46,954 nt of DNA from Terriglobia bacterium (GTDB lineage Bacteria > Acidobacteriota > Terriglobia > UBA7540). Positions 1-8,202 of this stretch are shown piece by piece. The notes beneath the pieces are model-generated. The model was given only the letters and a program-made list of their open reading frames with translations. It made no database searches and had not been told where the DNA came from. A program made the position numbers and the translations under genes. The DNA lies in NCBI GenBank assembly GCA_030038235.1, contig JASHPE010000006.1:1-46954 (forward strand), in the 5' to 3' direction. The stretch's first letter is position 1, and the number at the start of each line of letters is the position of its first letter.

Positions 1-1
1 A

Positions 2-34
2 TCGCCGGAATCGCCGAAGCGCAAGGTGTATTGA
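2..34 (+). CDS. 3' end of an upstream gene (partial, tentative)
   Basis: A frame open from the window edge ends in TGA at 32-34, and that TGA overlaps the ATG of proB as TGATG. Only ten codons are visible (ending Lys-Arg-Lys-Val-Tyr), so the product cannot be named. The overlap suggests translational coupling with proB. In many bacteria the gene before proB is the GTPase obg, but nothing visible here proves that. Confidence 0.3.
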   Translation, partial: SPESPKRKVY

Positions 35-789
35 TGCGCGTTGTGGTCAAAATCGGAACCGGCCTGATCGCACCCGGCGGCCGGCTGGACGCGCGCTGGA
101 TGCGCGGGCTCGTGGACCAGTTCGACCTCAGCCAGCATGAGTACGTTCTGGTCAGTTCGGGCGCGATCGCCTGCGGCATGACCTCGCTCGGAATCAACAG
201 CAAGCTCCGCAAGCTCGACCTGATGCAGGCCTCGGCCGCGGTGGGCCAGAGTCAGTTGATGCACACCTACGAGCGGCTGTTCTTCGGCAAGAAACTGGTG
301 GCGCAACTGTTGCTTTCGAGCGACGACTTCTCATCGCCCGTCCGCTATCGCAACCTGTGCAACACGCTGAACCGGCTGCTCGGCATGAAGGTGCTGCCGA
401 TCGTCAACGAGAACGACAGCGTGTCCGTGCGCGAGCTCGAAGGCGCGTTCGGCGACAACGACGAGTTGAGCGCGCTGGTGGCCGCGGCAGTGCAGGCCGA
501 TTGGCTGATTCTGCTCACCAACGTCGACGGGTTCTATCACAAGAACGGGCGCGGGAAGCCGCAATTGATGCGCGTGATCAAGCGCGTGACGCCCGATCTC
601 GAGGCCAGTTGCGGCGGCAAGAGCTCGCTCGGACGGGGCGGCATGCGTTCGAAGCTCCGCGCCGCACTGCGCGCGACCGCATCGGGAATCAACGTGGGCA
701 TCGCCAATGGAACCGAGCCCGGCGTGATCCCGCTGGTGCTCGATCAAAAAGTCGGAACCTATTTCCCTCCACTCAAGGTGAGAGAATGA
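34..789 (+). CDS. proB: Glutamate 5-kinase (catalytic domain only)
   Basis: Phosphorylates glutamate with ATP to glutamyl 5-phosphate, the first step of proline synthesis in the cytoplasm. The 251-residue protein has the amino-acid-kinase fold motifs: VVVKIGTG at the N-terminus, a VSSGAIACGM loop near residue 45, NENDSVS near residue 127, and a GRGGMRSK stretch near residue 205 in the nucleotide-binding half. The ATG at 34 is preferred over the TTG at 31 because it forms a TGATG overlap with the preceding frame. The stop overlaps the proA start (ATGA), so the two are probably translated together. It ends about 110 residues short of Escherichia coli ProB because the C-terminal PUA domain is missing. 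PUA-less forms are known in other bacteria, so it is probably functional. Confidence 0.93.
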   Translation: MRVVVKIGTGLIAPGGRLDARWMRGLVDQFDLSQHEYVLVSSGAIACGMTSLGINSKLRKLDLMQASAAVGQSQLMHTYERLFFGKKLVAQLLLSSDDFSSPVRYRNLCNTLNRLLGMKVLPIVNENDSVSVRELEGAFGDNDELSALVAAAVQADWLILLTNVDGFYHKNGRGKPQLMRVIKRVTPDLEASCGGKSSLGRGGMRSKLRAALRATASGINVGIANGTEPGVIPLVLDQKVGTYFPPLKVRE

Positions 790-2072
790 GCCCGGTCACC
801 ATGCCAGCCCCGACGGTGTCGCGTACGACAGCGGAAAAGCTCGCGCGAGCGCGCGGAGCCGCGCCGCAAGTGGCGCGTCTTTCGAGCGATGAAAAGAACT
901 TGACGCTGCGCGCCATGGCAGCCGCAATCAAGGAAAACACCGAGCGCATTCTGGAAGCGAATCGCGCCGATCTCGCTTCGCGCGACCTGCGCGCATCGAG
1001 CCGCGATCGGTTGCTGCTGAATCCGAGGCGCATGGACGACATGCTCGGCGCGATCCAGGCGGTGATCGACCTGCCCGACCCCGTAGGCGAAGTGCTGGAG
1101 CAATGGACGCGTCCGAATGGGATCGAGATTCGCAAGGTGCGCGTGCCGCTGGGCGTGGTCGGCGTGATTTACGAGTCGCGGCCGAACGTCACCGTCGATG
1201 CGATCGTACTCGCGTTCAAAGCGGGCAACGCCGTCGTGCTGCGCGGCGGACGCGAAGCCGTCCATACGAATGAATGTCTGGTGGAGATTCTGAGCTGGAA
1301 CGTCTGTACGGGCCTTACGGGCGGCCTGCCCGAAGGCGCCGTGGAATTGCTCGATTCAACGTCGCGCGATTCCGTGGATGAGCTGCTGCGGGCCCGGGGC
1401 TTGGTGGACGTGATCGTGCCGCGCGGCGGCGCCGATCTCATCAATCGCGTGGTCGACACCGCTCGCGTGCCCGTGATCGAAACCGGCGCCGGAAACTGCC
1501 ATGTCTACGTGGACGACGAGGCGGACCTCGACATGGCCGACCGCATCGTGGTCAACGCCAAGGTCTCGCGGCCTTCGGTTTGCAATTCAGCGGAAAAGCT
1601 GCTGGTGCATCGCGGCATCGCGGCGGGTTACGTGCCGCGCATCCTGCGGAAGCTGCAGGAAGCGGGCGTCGAGGTGCGCGGCGACGAGGAGACGCGGCGC
1701 CTCGCGTCCGGACTCCACGTGCGAGCGGCCGAGCCCGAGGATTGGTTCACCGAATATTCAGCGCTCATCATAGCGGTGGCCGTGGTGGACGATCTCGACG
1801 CCGCCATTGCGCACATTAATCGCTACTCGACGTCGCACTCGGAGGCGATCGTGACGCGCAACGAGCAGCGCGCGCGTGAATTCCTGGCGCGTGTGGACTC
1901 CGCCGCGGTGTACTGGAACGCGTCCACGCGCTTCACGGACGGCGGGGAATTCGGCTTCGGCGCCGAGATGGGAATCAGCACCCAGAAGCTGCACTGTCGC
2001 GGCCCGTTCGCATTGAAAGAACTCACCTCGATCAAGTATCAGGTGATCGGATCGGGCCAGATTCGCGGCTAG
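786..2072 (+). CDS. proA: Glutamate-5-semialdehyde dehydrogenase
   Basis: NADPH-dependent reduction of glutamyl 5-phosphate to glutamate 5-semialdehyde, the second step of proline synthesis. The 428-residue length is normal for ProA. Visible motifs include VGVIYESRPNVTVDA, a glycine-rich AVVLRGGREA segment, VIVPRGGADLI, and the catalytic cysteine near residue 266 in the SRPSVCNSAEK context. The ATG at 786 lies in the ATGA overlap with proB. A longer upstream extension of the same frame lies wholly inside proB and is not coding. Together with proB it forms a two-gene proline operon; proC is not in the window. Confidence 0.96.
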   Translation: MSPVTMPAPTVSRTTAEKLARARGAAPQVARLSSDEKNLTLRAMAAAIKENTERILEANRADLASRDLRASSRDRLLLNPRRMDDMLGAIQAVIDLPDPVGEVLEQWTRPNGIEIRKVRVPLGVVGVIYESRPNVTVDAIVLAFKAGNAVVLRGGREAVHTNECLVEILSWNVCTGLTGGLPEGAVELLDSTSRDSVDELLRARGLVDVIVPRGGADLINRVVDTARVPVIETGAGNCHVYVDDEADLDMADRIVVNAKVSRPSVCNSAEKLLVHRGIAAGYVPRILRKLQEAGVEVRGDEETRRLASGLHVRAAEPEDWFTEYSALIIAVAVVDDLDAAIAHINRYSTSHSEAIVTRNEQRAREFLARVDSAAVYWNASTRFTDGGEFGFGAEMGISTQKLHCRGPFALKELTSIKYQVIGSGQIRG

Positions 2073-2123
2073 CCGAAACTCGAACCCCCGAACCGAACCC
2101 CGCTCGGAAACCCGCGTTCCCCT

Positions 2124-2152
2124 TTGACATCGAAAAAGTGTGGGCGCATAAA
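2124..2152 (+). promoter_or_regulatory. Sigma-70-type promoter for the aldehyde dehydrogenase gene
   Basis: A perfect TTGACA lies at 2124-2129, followed by a 17-base spacer and CATAAA at 2147-2152 (four of six matches to the -10 consensus). It lies 33 bases upstream of the ATG at 2185, which is preceded by a GGAGGA ribosome-binding site. This suggests the aldehyde dehydrogenase is transcribed separately from proBA. Confidence 0.6.
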
Positions 2153-2184
2153 GGAATCGAGGGGACCGCGCGGAGGAAGACCGA

Positions 2185-3648
2185 ATGTCGACACTAACCG
2201 CAATGAAGCAAACCGCAATTCAGCAAGGGCAGGAAGTTCCCCTTTGGATTGGTGACGAGCCCGTGACCACGGGCTCAACGCGCGCCATCAGCATCCCGTA
2301 TGACGGCACGCCGGTGGCCAGCGTCTGTGAGGCGGATGAATCGACCATGGAGCGTGCGGTCGCTGCTGCTGAGGAAGGCGCAGAGGCGATGGCGGCGCTG
2401 ACTCTCTACGAACGTGCTGAAATTCTCGACCGCATGCGCGGGCTGCTGGCGCGCGATGCTGAAGAGTTCGCGCGAACCATCGCGAGCGAGAGCGGGAAGC
2501 CCATCCGCGAAGCGCGCGTCGAGGCCGAGCGCGGCCAGCAGACTCTGCTGGCCTCCGCCGACGCTGCTCGTGGGCTGCACGGAGAAGTAGTTCCGATGGA
2601 AGCGGGCCCTTCCGGGAAGGGTCGATGGGGGATTACCGTGCGCGAGCCGCTCGGCATCGTGGGCGCCATCACGCCATTCAATTTTCCACTGAATCTGGCG
2701 CTCCATAAGATCGGCCCGGCGCTGGCGGCGGGCAACAGCGTGATCCACAAGCCGTCGGAGAGTACTCCGCTCGCGGCGCTTCGGTTCGCCTCGCTCGCAC
2801 ATGAAGCCGGGTTGCCGCGCGGTGCCTACAACGTGGTCACCGGCAGCGGCGGGACGGTGGGTGAGTGGCTGGTCCGCAACGACCGGCTGGCTATGATCAC
2901 CTTTACGGGAAGCATTCCGGTGGGCGAACAGATCCGATCGCGCGCTGGCCTGCGCCGGGTGATGCTGGAGCTCGGAAACAACTCGTCGCTCATCGTCGAA
3001 CCTGATGCCGACCTGGATTTCATCGTGCCGCGAGCGGTCGCCGGCAGCTTCGCGCACTCCGGACAAGTCTGCATCTCGGTACAGAACATCTATCTGCACG
3101 AGGTGATCGCCGGCGAATTCATCCAGCGATTTGTCGACGGCGCGCGCGCTTTGAAGATCGGGCATCCGCTCGACGACACGACCGAAGTCTCCAGCCTGAT
3201 CAACGTCGACCAGGCGCGTCGTGTCGAATCGTGGATTAACGAGGCGCGGGCCGCAGGCGCGCGCCTGCTGACCGGAGGCGCGCGTCGCGGCGCCACGATC
3301 GAGCCTACGGTCCTTGACGACGTCCTTCCGCGCCTGGCCGTCAGTTGCAAAGAAGTGTTCGGACCCGTGGTTTCGCTCCATCGCTACACGCGTCTCGAGG
3401 ACGCGGTCGAGCGGGTGAATAGCGGCAACTACGGCCTGCAGGTCGGCTTGTGCACGCAGAATCTCAACAACGCATTTCGCGCCGCGCGAGCTCTGCACTA
3501 CGGCGGTGTGATCGTGAACGACGTTCCAGCCTATCGCGCCGATCACATGCCGTACGGCGGCGCGCGCCACAGCGGCATCGGGCGCGAAGGCCCGCGCTAC
3601 GCGATCGAGGAAATGACGGAGCTGAAGCTGATCTGCTGGCGAGCGTAG
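2185..3648 (+). CDS. NAD(P)-dependent aldehyde dehydrogenase
   Basis: Oxidises an aldehyde to the acid with NAD or NADP; the substrate cannot be read from sequence. The 487 residues cover a full ALDH subunit. Visible motifs are PFNFPLNLALHKIGPALAAGN and KPSES in the cofactor-binding half, FTGSIPVGE, the general-base glutamate near residue 262 in LELGNNSS, and the nucleophilic cysteine near residue 296 in SGQVCIS. The C-terminal half has KEVFGPVV and MPYGGARHSGIGREG. The start follows a GGAGGA site. It resembles the benzaldehyde, lactaldehyde or succinate-semialdehyde branches rather than ProA. It stands alone between proBA and an epimerase gene. Confidence 0.9.
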   Translation: MSTLTAMKQTAIQQGQEVPLWIGDEPVTTGSTRAISIPYDGTPVASVCEADESTMERAVAAAEEGAEAMAALTLYERAEILDRMRGLLARDAEEFARTIASESGKPIREARVEAERGQQTLLASADAARGLHGEVVPMEAGPSGKGRWGITVREPLGIVGAITPFNFPLNLALHKIGPALAAGNSVIHKPSESTPLAALRFASLAHEAGLPRGAYNVVTGSGGTVGEWLVRNDRLAMITFTGSIPVGEQIRSRAGLRRVMLELGNNSSLIVEPDADLDFIVPRAVAGSFAHSGQVCISVQNIYLHEVIAGEFIQRFVDGARALKIGHPLDDTTEVSSLINVDQARRVESWINEARAAGARLLTGGARRGATIEPTVLDDVLPRLAVSCKEVFGPVVSLHRYTRLEDAVERVNSGNYGLQVGLCTQNLNNAFRAARALHYGGVIVNDVPAYRADHMPYGGARHSGIGREGPRYAIEEMTELKLICWRA

Positions 3649-3718
3649 CGGCATAAAATGGGGGCTCAGAAGCAGGCTGCCGTGATCACGCGAAGATCGT
3701 CCGTCAAATGTCGACGAA

Positions 3719-3748
3719 TTGAGCTAACATTCGCCCGCAGGCTACAAC
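3719..3748 (+). promoter_or_regulatory. Possible weak promoter before the first epimerase gene
   Basis: TTGAGC at 3719-3724 and TACAAC at 3743-3748 are separated by 18 bases, each matching four of six consensus positions. The pair precedes the GTG start at 3762 by only 13 bases, so it would give a very short leader. Treat as a candidate only. Confidence 0.25.
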
Positions 3749-3761
3749 GGGAGCGTGCTTT

Positions 3762-4601
3762 GTGAAGAAATCGATCGGCGACAACATGATTCCTCACGGC
3801 TGGACCTTCGAGCAGGGGCTCGAGCTGATCAAGAAGTCCGGTTACGACGGCGTGGAGCTTTGGCTGGGCGACACGTCCTGGTTCCAGATGACCACCACGG
3901 ACGCGCAAGTGGCGGACCTGCTGCGCAGGGTGCAGAACGCCGGCCTCGTCGTCTCGAACGTCTCCACGGGCCTGCACTGGGATTCGCCGCTCTCAGCCCG
4001 CGATCCCAAGGTGCGCGCCCACGCGCGCCGGATCGTAGAGCGGCAGCTCGAGTCGGCGCAAATCGTCAAGGCCGACGCCGTTCTGGTGGTGGCCGGACTG
4101 GTGACGGCCGAGGTGCCCTACAACGAGGTATATCAGCGCTGCGTCGACGCCTTGCAGGAACTCGGCCCGAAGGCCGAAGCCGCCAAGGTGAAGATCGGAT
4201 GCGAGAACTGCAACTCCGAGCAGCGATTCCTGCTCAGCCCGAGAGAGTTCAAGACGTTTCTCAAGGACGTAAATCAGCCCTGGGTCGGCTTGCATCTCGA
4301 CGTGGGCAACATCCACGACACCGGTTTCGCCGAACAGTGGATTGAGATTCACGGGCCCGACATCACGCGCATCCACCTGAAGGACGTGAAGAAGCATCGC
4401 GGACGGTGCGGCGACGAGAGCGTTTACACCAACCTGTTTCTTGGCAACAACGACTGGCGGGCGATTCGCGCGGCGCTGCAGAAAGTGAACTACGACGGCT
4501 GGTTGATCGCGGAGATGGAAGACCGCTATCGCTTCGCGCAGGACCAACAATTCTACGACACGGCGGCGGCCATCGACCGGCTGATCCAGGGAAGGCTCTG
4601 A
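3762..4601 (+). CDS. Sugar phosphate isomerase/epimerase (AP-endonuclease 2-like TIM barrel)
   Basis: Predicted cytoplasmic TIM-barrel isomerase or epimerase of the xylose-isomerase-like family. The 279-residue protein has no signal peptide. It carries metal-site-like segments: YDGVELWLGD near the N-terminus, VGLHLDVGNIHDTGF in the middle, and ITRIHLKDVKKHRG followed by a late YDGWLIAEME strand with acidic ligand candidates. The GTG start at 3762 follows a GGGAG site; an in-frame ATG lies eight codons in. The gene overlaps the next one by one base (TGATG), so the pair is probably translationally coupled. The substrate is unknown; hexulose or inositol derivatives are typical for the family. 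Confidence 0.85.
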   Translation: MKKSIGDNMIPHGWTFEQGLELIKKSGYDGVELWLGDTSWFQMTTTDAQVADLLRRVQNAGLVVSNVSTGLHWDSPLSARDPKVRAHARRIVERQLESAQIVKADAVLVVAGLVTAEVPYNEVYQRCVDALQELGPKAEAAKVKIGCENCNSEQRFLLSPREFKTFLKDVNQPWVGLHLDVGNIHDTGFAEQWIEIHGPDITRIHLKDVKKHRGRCGDESVYTNLFLGNNDWRAIRAALQKVNYDGWLIAEMEDRYRFAQDQQFYDTAAAIDRLIQGRL

Positions 4602-5329
4602 TGTCTGTCTCGCGGCGCCGATTTCTCGGAGTGGCGGCCTGCGCGGTGTCTGGCGTGTTCGCCGCCGCGCGATCGCCAGGTCAGAGTGACCGTCGAACTG
4701 CAGTTCGCACGGCTCTCGATTCCTCCTCGGCGGGCAGCTCGTGCGCGCTTGTCGACCTCGAATCCGACTGCGCGCTGCCCGAATCCTTTGCCGGGTTCGA
4801 ACGCGGTCTGGTTGCGGCTTCGGCAGCGTTTGAACACGCCACCGCCGGGAAGATCCCTTTCGCTAGGCTCATTCTGGTGCCTGGCGCTGTGCTGCGGTCG
4901 GCACGCACGGCTCAGACGCTTCGCGACTTGGCGGATGATGGAGCGACCGTGGTGTATGAGTCCGGCGCTGCCTACGCTGATTCTGAGAGCGTCACGAACG
5001 AGCAACGTCTGCTGGCGCGATGCTTCGGACTGCGCGTCGATGCCCCGATCGACGTGTGGCGCCCGAATCGCGGGGCCGCTTTCGCGCCTTACGTTCACTA
5101 TACGTGGCCGTCGTCGGTGATGATCCGGGATTTCAGCCGCGTGATGCCCGTAGCGAGCCAGCACCGCACATTCGCGACGCTTGGTGAGCTTCCCGTGGCG
5201 GGGTGCATCCGGATCGGCGCCGGCGAGTTCATCTTTCTCGGATCCACGCTAGGACCCCACCTCTGGTCGGGCGACCAAGAAGCACGCACTCTGCTGGAAG
5301 CCTTCGTTCGATTCCCGCAATCGGCCTGA
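4601..5329 (+). CDS. Tat-exported protein, glutamine-amidotransferase-like fold (function unknown)
   Basis: A 242-residue protein opening with a twin-arginine signal (VSRRRFLGVAACAVSG followed by an Ala-rich stretch), so it is probably exported folded. Within the mature part, a strand-rich region (LILVPGAVLRSARTAQTLRD, then DDGATVVYESGAAY) resembles the class I amidotransferase-like domain found in ThuA-like and beta-galactosidase trimerisation proteins. No catalytic Cys-His-Glu triad is evident, so binding or a structural role is as likely as catalysis. The start is fixed by the TGATG overlap with the epimerase gene, which suggests a shared carbohydrate substrate. The apparent reading frame extends further upstream, but that part lies inside the epimerase gene. 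Confidence 0.72.
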   Translation: MSVSRRRFLGVAACAVSGVFAAARSPGQSDRRTAVRTALDSSSAGSSCALVDLESDCALPESFAGFERGLVAASAAFEHATAGKIPFARLILVPGAVLRSARTAQTLRDLADDGATVVYESGAAYADSESVTNEQRLLARCFGLRVDAPIDVWRPNRGAAFAPYVHYTWPSSVMIRDFSRVMPVASQHRTFATLGELPVAGCIRIGAGEFIFLGSTLGPHLWSGDQEARTLLEAFVRFPQSA

Positions 5330-5392
5330 GGCAGGTCGAACTCATCGCAGGAGGATCATCGGCTCGCGGACGCAGGCAAATTTGGGCGACCG

Positions 5393-7042
5393 CTACTGCT
5401 TCGCGACTTGTACTTTGGCCAGCGGTATCGTGACCGAGCCGATCGCATCGGAGGTCGTGTCGTGCACTACGACGCGAATCTCGGTAGCTCCCGGCAGGAG
5501 ATCCAGCTTGTTCTTCACCAGCATACCTTCCTTCACAAGCTGGTCGTGCGTGCCAGCGCTCAGGTTCAGCACGTAGTTCTTGGAAGTGCCACTCAGGTTG
5601 TGCCGGTCCGCGCTGAGTTGGACCATAAGCACGTCAAGCTCGCCGGTCCAGCGGTCGCCGCGCGGCAGAAGGATGACGTCGCGGGAGTCCGCGACAACCT
5701 CAATCTCGAGCGCACTAGGTGTCGACGCGTCCGCGTAGTGGGCGTGCGCCACCAGGCGGACGCCCGCATCGTCGAAAGGGCTCCAAACGGCGGCGTCCAC
5801 GCGCGCCTTGCGTTCCTCGGGACTCGGGACCTCGTCCGGTACCGCAAAGTAGCCCAGGCGATAGCGCAGTTGGACGCCGGGGCGCTTGACGGTCAGCTTG
5901 ATCCTGTGAAATTTCCCGTCCCAGTTGACGTGTTCCGGATAATAGCCGAGCACATAGGTCGCGCGCGCGTCCTCGACAGCTTGCTGCAACGCGCCAGAGA
6001 CATCGTTCGTGTCGTAATAGGCGCGCCCGCCCGTGCGCTCCGCAATCTCATGCATCGTGTCGACTTCGGACTGAATTTCCGCATTCTCGCGATCTGTCCG
6101 CGACACAGCCGACTGAGAGGCTTGGAAGGCAGCACCGGTAGCCAATCCTCGCGCATTAACCGGGTAGATGGCGAGATTCGCGTTGTTCAAGGCGCTCGCC
6201 AGGGTGTCGATTTCATCTGCGATCGCTGCGTCGGGACGCTTCGCTCCCGACCCGCGGAGGGAATCGTAGCCGAGCGAGAAAGGGAAACCGTCGGAGACCC
6301 AGATCAGGTTCTTACGGCCGGGCAGCCGCGCGAGATAGCTTGCGATGGCTTCGATCGCTCCGAGTGTCAGAAAGGCGCGGCGATCGAGGAACGTCATGCC
6401 CTCTTGCTGATCCGTGTTCGCCTGCGCCATTGCACTAACGGCAAGCCGGGGGACGATCCGGCCTGCGGTGTTGTCGGGAGGCGGATCGAGAAAGGCCGGG
6501 ACTTCGCCCTTGTAAGCCAGCACGGAGTTCGCGAGCGCGACCCCGTCGCCGGTGAAGTCGTGCAGCAGTTCCAGGCTCCTGCCGAGGGTGTAAACCGCGA
6601 CACGGTCCTGAGGGTGGACGCCTCGCAGGAAATCGGCCACATTCTGGCGGGCGTACGCCTGGTCGGCATAAGACGTGTTGACCGCGTCCAGCAGCACCAC
6701 CGTTACACTCGACGGCGCATCAGCTTGATCTTGCCACCGATTCGAGAACGTGCCCGCAGGCAGAGGCGCCGCAGGCGGGGACACGTTTCCGGTTTTCTCG
6801 AGCGAGAAGACGCTGATTTTCTCTTTCTCACCCTCGTCGGTCAAAGCAAAATCGGCCGCTGTCAGATCCAGTACAGGCTGAGCTTTCTCGTCCAAGGCGA
6901 CGACATTGACTTGGACGAGGTGAGTGGAGGCGTGCAGAATCGTGGGCGATTGCGCCGCCGAAGGGGCGGGAGCTTGCGCCGGCATGATGCGAGACGCCGC
7001 GCACATCAGAATCAGAGTCAGAGCCGCCACGTTGCGGACCAT
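5393..7042 (-). CDS. VWFA-related acidobacterial domain protein
   Basis: A 549-residue exported protein. It starts with a signal peptide (MVRNVAALTLILMCAASRI, then an Ala-Gln cleavage region). After a small beta domain with QVNVVALDEKAQPVLDLTAAD comes a von Willebrand A-like domain with an unusual metal site, VLLDAVNTSYADQ near residue 115. It continues with RKNLIWVSDGFPF, GRAYYDTNDVSGAL and VLGYYP, all typical of the VWFA-related family widespread in Acidobacteriota. The C-terminal third is beta-rich. The family role is unknown; adhesion or substrate binding is usually proposed. It is the last gene of the minus-strand carbohydrate cluster, 12 bases after the Tat-exported epimerase. Confidence 0.9.
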   Translation of the reverse strand: MVRNVAALTLILMCAASRIMPAQAPAPSAAQSPTILHASTHLVQVNVVALDEKAQPVLDLTAADFALTDEGEKEKISVFSLEKTGNVSPPAAPLPAGTFSNRWQDQADAPSSVTVVLLDAVNTSYADQAYARQNVADFLRGVHPQDRVAVYTLGRSLELLHDFTGDGVALANSVLAYKGEVPAFLDPPPDNTAGRIVPRLAVSAMAQANTDQQEGMTFLDRRAFLTLGAIEAIASYLARLPGRKNLIWVSDGFPFSLGYDSLRGSGAKRPDAAIADEIDTLASALNNANLAIYPVNARGLATGAAFQASQSAVSRTDRENAEIQSEVDTMHEIAERTGGRAYYDTNDVSGALQQAVEDARATYVLGYYPEHVNWDGKFHRIKLTVKRPGVQLRYRLGYFAVPDEVPSPEERKARVDAAVWSPFDDAGVRLVAHAHYADASTPSALEIEVVADSRDVILLPRGDRWTGELDVLMVQLSADRHNLSGTSKNYVLNLSAGTHDQLVKEGMLVKNKLDLLPGATEIRVVVHDTTSDAIGSVTIPLAKVQVAKQ

Positions 7043-7054
7043 AGTGTCTCCGGC

Positions 7055-8188
7055 TTACTCCGCGGACCGGACGGTCGCGCGATCGAGCAGAATCTCGTCC
7101 AGCGCCTGGACGCTCTTGGCGACGCCCACGCGCGCCGTGGTGAACGGCGATTCGTGCTCGATGCTGATCACGTGGTCGTATCCCACGGCTCTCAGTTCCT
7201 CAACAATGTCTTTCCATACGCCGAGATCGTGTCCGTATCCGATGTCGCCGTAGGACCACGAGCGCTGCGGGATATCCTCGTAAGGCGTCAGGTCGACCAG
7301 GCCGTTTACGGAGACGTTCTCGGCGTCGAGCATGATATCTTTGCCGTGCATGTGATAGAGGCAGCCTTCCTCGCCCAGCTTCTTGACCACGGCGACGGCA
7401 TCGACTCCGAGCTGGAACAGGCCGCTCAAGTCTAGATTGGCGCCGATGTTTTCGCCCGCCGCGTGCCGCAGCTTCAGAAGCGTCGCCACGTTGAACACCG
7501 AACACCCGCCATCCATTTCGAGCCCCACCTTCACGTTGCGTTGCTGCGCGTACGCATTCAGGTCCTTCCAGTAAGGAATGAGCACCGAGTCCCACTGCCA
7601 CTTCAGGATGTCCACGAACTCGTCGGTCTCAAGGGTCGTCACCCAGTTCGGATGCTTGCCCGTGCCGTCGCCAGGGCATCCGGAAAAGCAGTTCACGTGA
7701 TTTACGCCGGTCTTGGCCGCGAGGTCGATTGACTTGCGGTAGACGGCGTCTTCGCGTTTGGCCCTGTCAGTGTCCGGATGTACGGGGTTGCCGTGGCAAC
7801 TGAAGGCGCTCACCATGATGTTGTTCTTCTCGAAGTTCTGCATGTAGGTGCGGCGCTTGGAATCGTCGGCGAGCAAGGCGTCAAGATCGCAATGCGCGTT
7901 GCCGGGATCATTGCCCGAGCCGATTTCCAGCGCCTCGATGCCGAACTCCTTGATCATGGCGATCAATTGATCGAGCGAAAGATCGCTGAAAGCGGGATCG
8001 AAGACGCCGATCTTGAGTTTGGGCGTGTCACTGCGCACCTCATGCGGCTGGCCTGCTTGTGGAGACCGCGCGAAAGCGCTGGGGGCGCGTGCTCCTTCCG
8101 CCACCAGCAGCGCGGCGGAGAGCTTCTCTGCCGTGCCCTTCAGAAACGCGCGGCGGCTTTCGAGGGACGCGACGGTTCCATTCTTCAT
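7055..8188 (-). CDS. Tat-exported sugar phosphate isomerase/epimerase
   Basis: A 377-residue xylose-isomerase-like TIM-barrel protein. The N-terminus has a twin-arginine signal (ESRRAFLKGTAEKLSAALLV), so it probably works in the periplasm, unlike the epimerases at 3762 and 32898, which lack signals. Barrel segments include KIGVFDPAFSDLSLDQLIAM, IEALEIGSGND, VKVGLEMDGGCSVF, NIGANLDLSGLFQLG, LYHMHGKDI and DHVISIEHE; the acidic and His residues at the strand ends fit a metal site. It lies 14 bases after the esterase and 12 bases before the VWFA gene, so all three are likely co-transcribed. The substrate is unknown, presumably a free sugar released by the enzymes of the cluster. Confidence 0.88.
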   Translation of the reverse strand: MKNGTVASLESRRAFLKGTAEKLSAALLVAEGARAPSAFARSPQAGQPHEVRSDTPKLKIGVFDPAFSDLSLDQLIAMIKEFGIEALEIGSGNDPGNAHCDLDALLADDSKRRTYMQNFEKNNIMVSAFSCHGNPVHPDTDRAKREDAVYRKSIDLAAKTGVNHVNCFSGCPGDGTGKHPNWVTTLETDEFVDILKWQWDSVLIPYWKDLNAYAQQRNVKVGLEMDGGCSVFNVATLLKLRHAAGENIGANLDLSGLFQLGVDAVAVVKKLGEEGCLYHMHGKDIMLDAENVSVNGLVDLTPYEDIPQRSWSYGDIGYGHDLGVWKDIVEELRAVGYDHVISIEHESPFTTARVGVAKSVQALDEILLDRATVRSAE

Positions 8189-8202
8189 GAGTACGATTCA
8201 CC

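Noticed and set aside
2275-3654. 459-codon minus-strand frame opposite the aldehyde dehydrogenase
   Set aside because: Antisense shadow; low-complexity Arg/Ala/Asp text without motifs.
5408-7435. 675-codon plus-strand frame opposite the VWFA and epimerase genes
   Set aside because: It is a GC-rich antisense shadow rich in Arg/Val/Asp with no domain, signal or ribosome-binding site; the minus strand holds recognised proteins.
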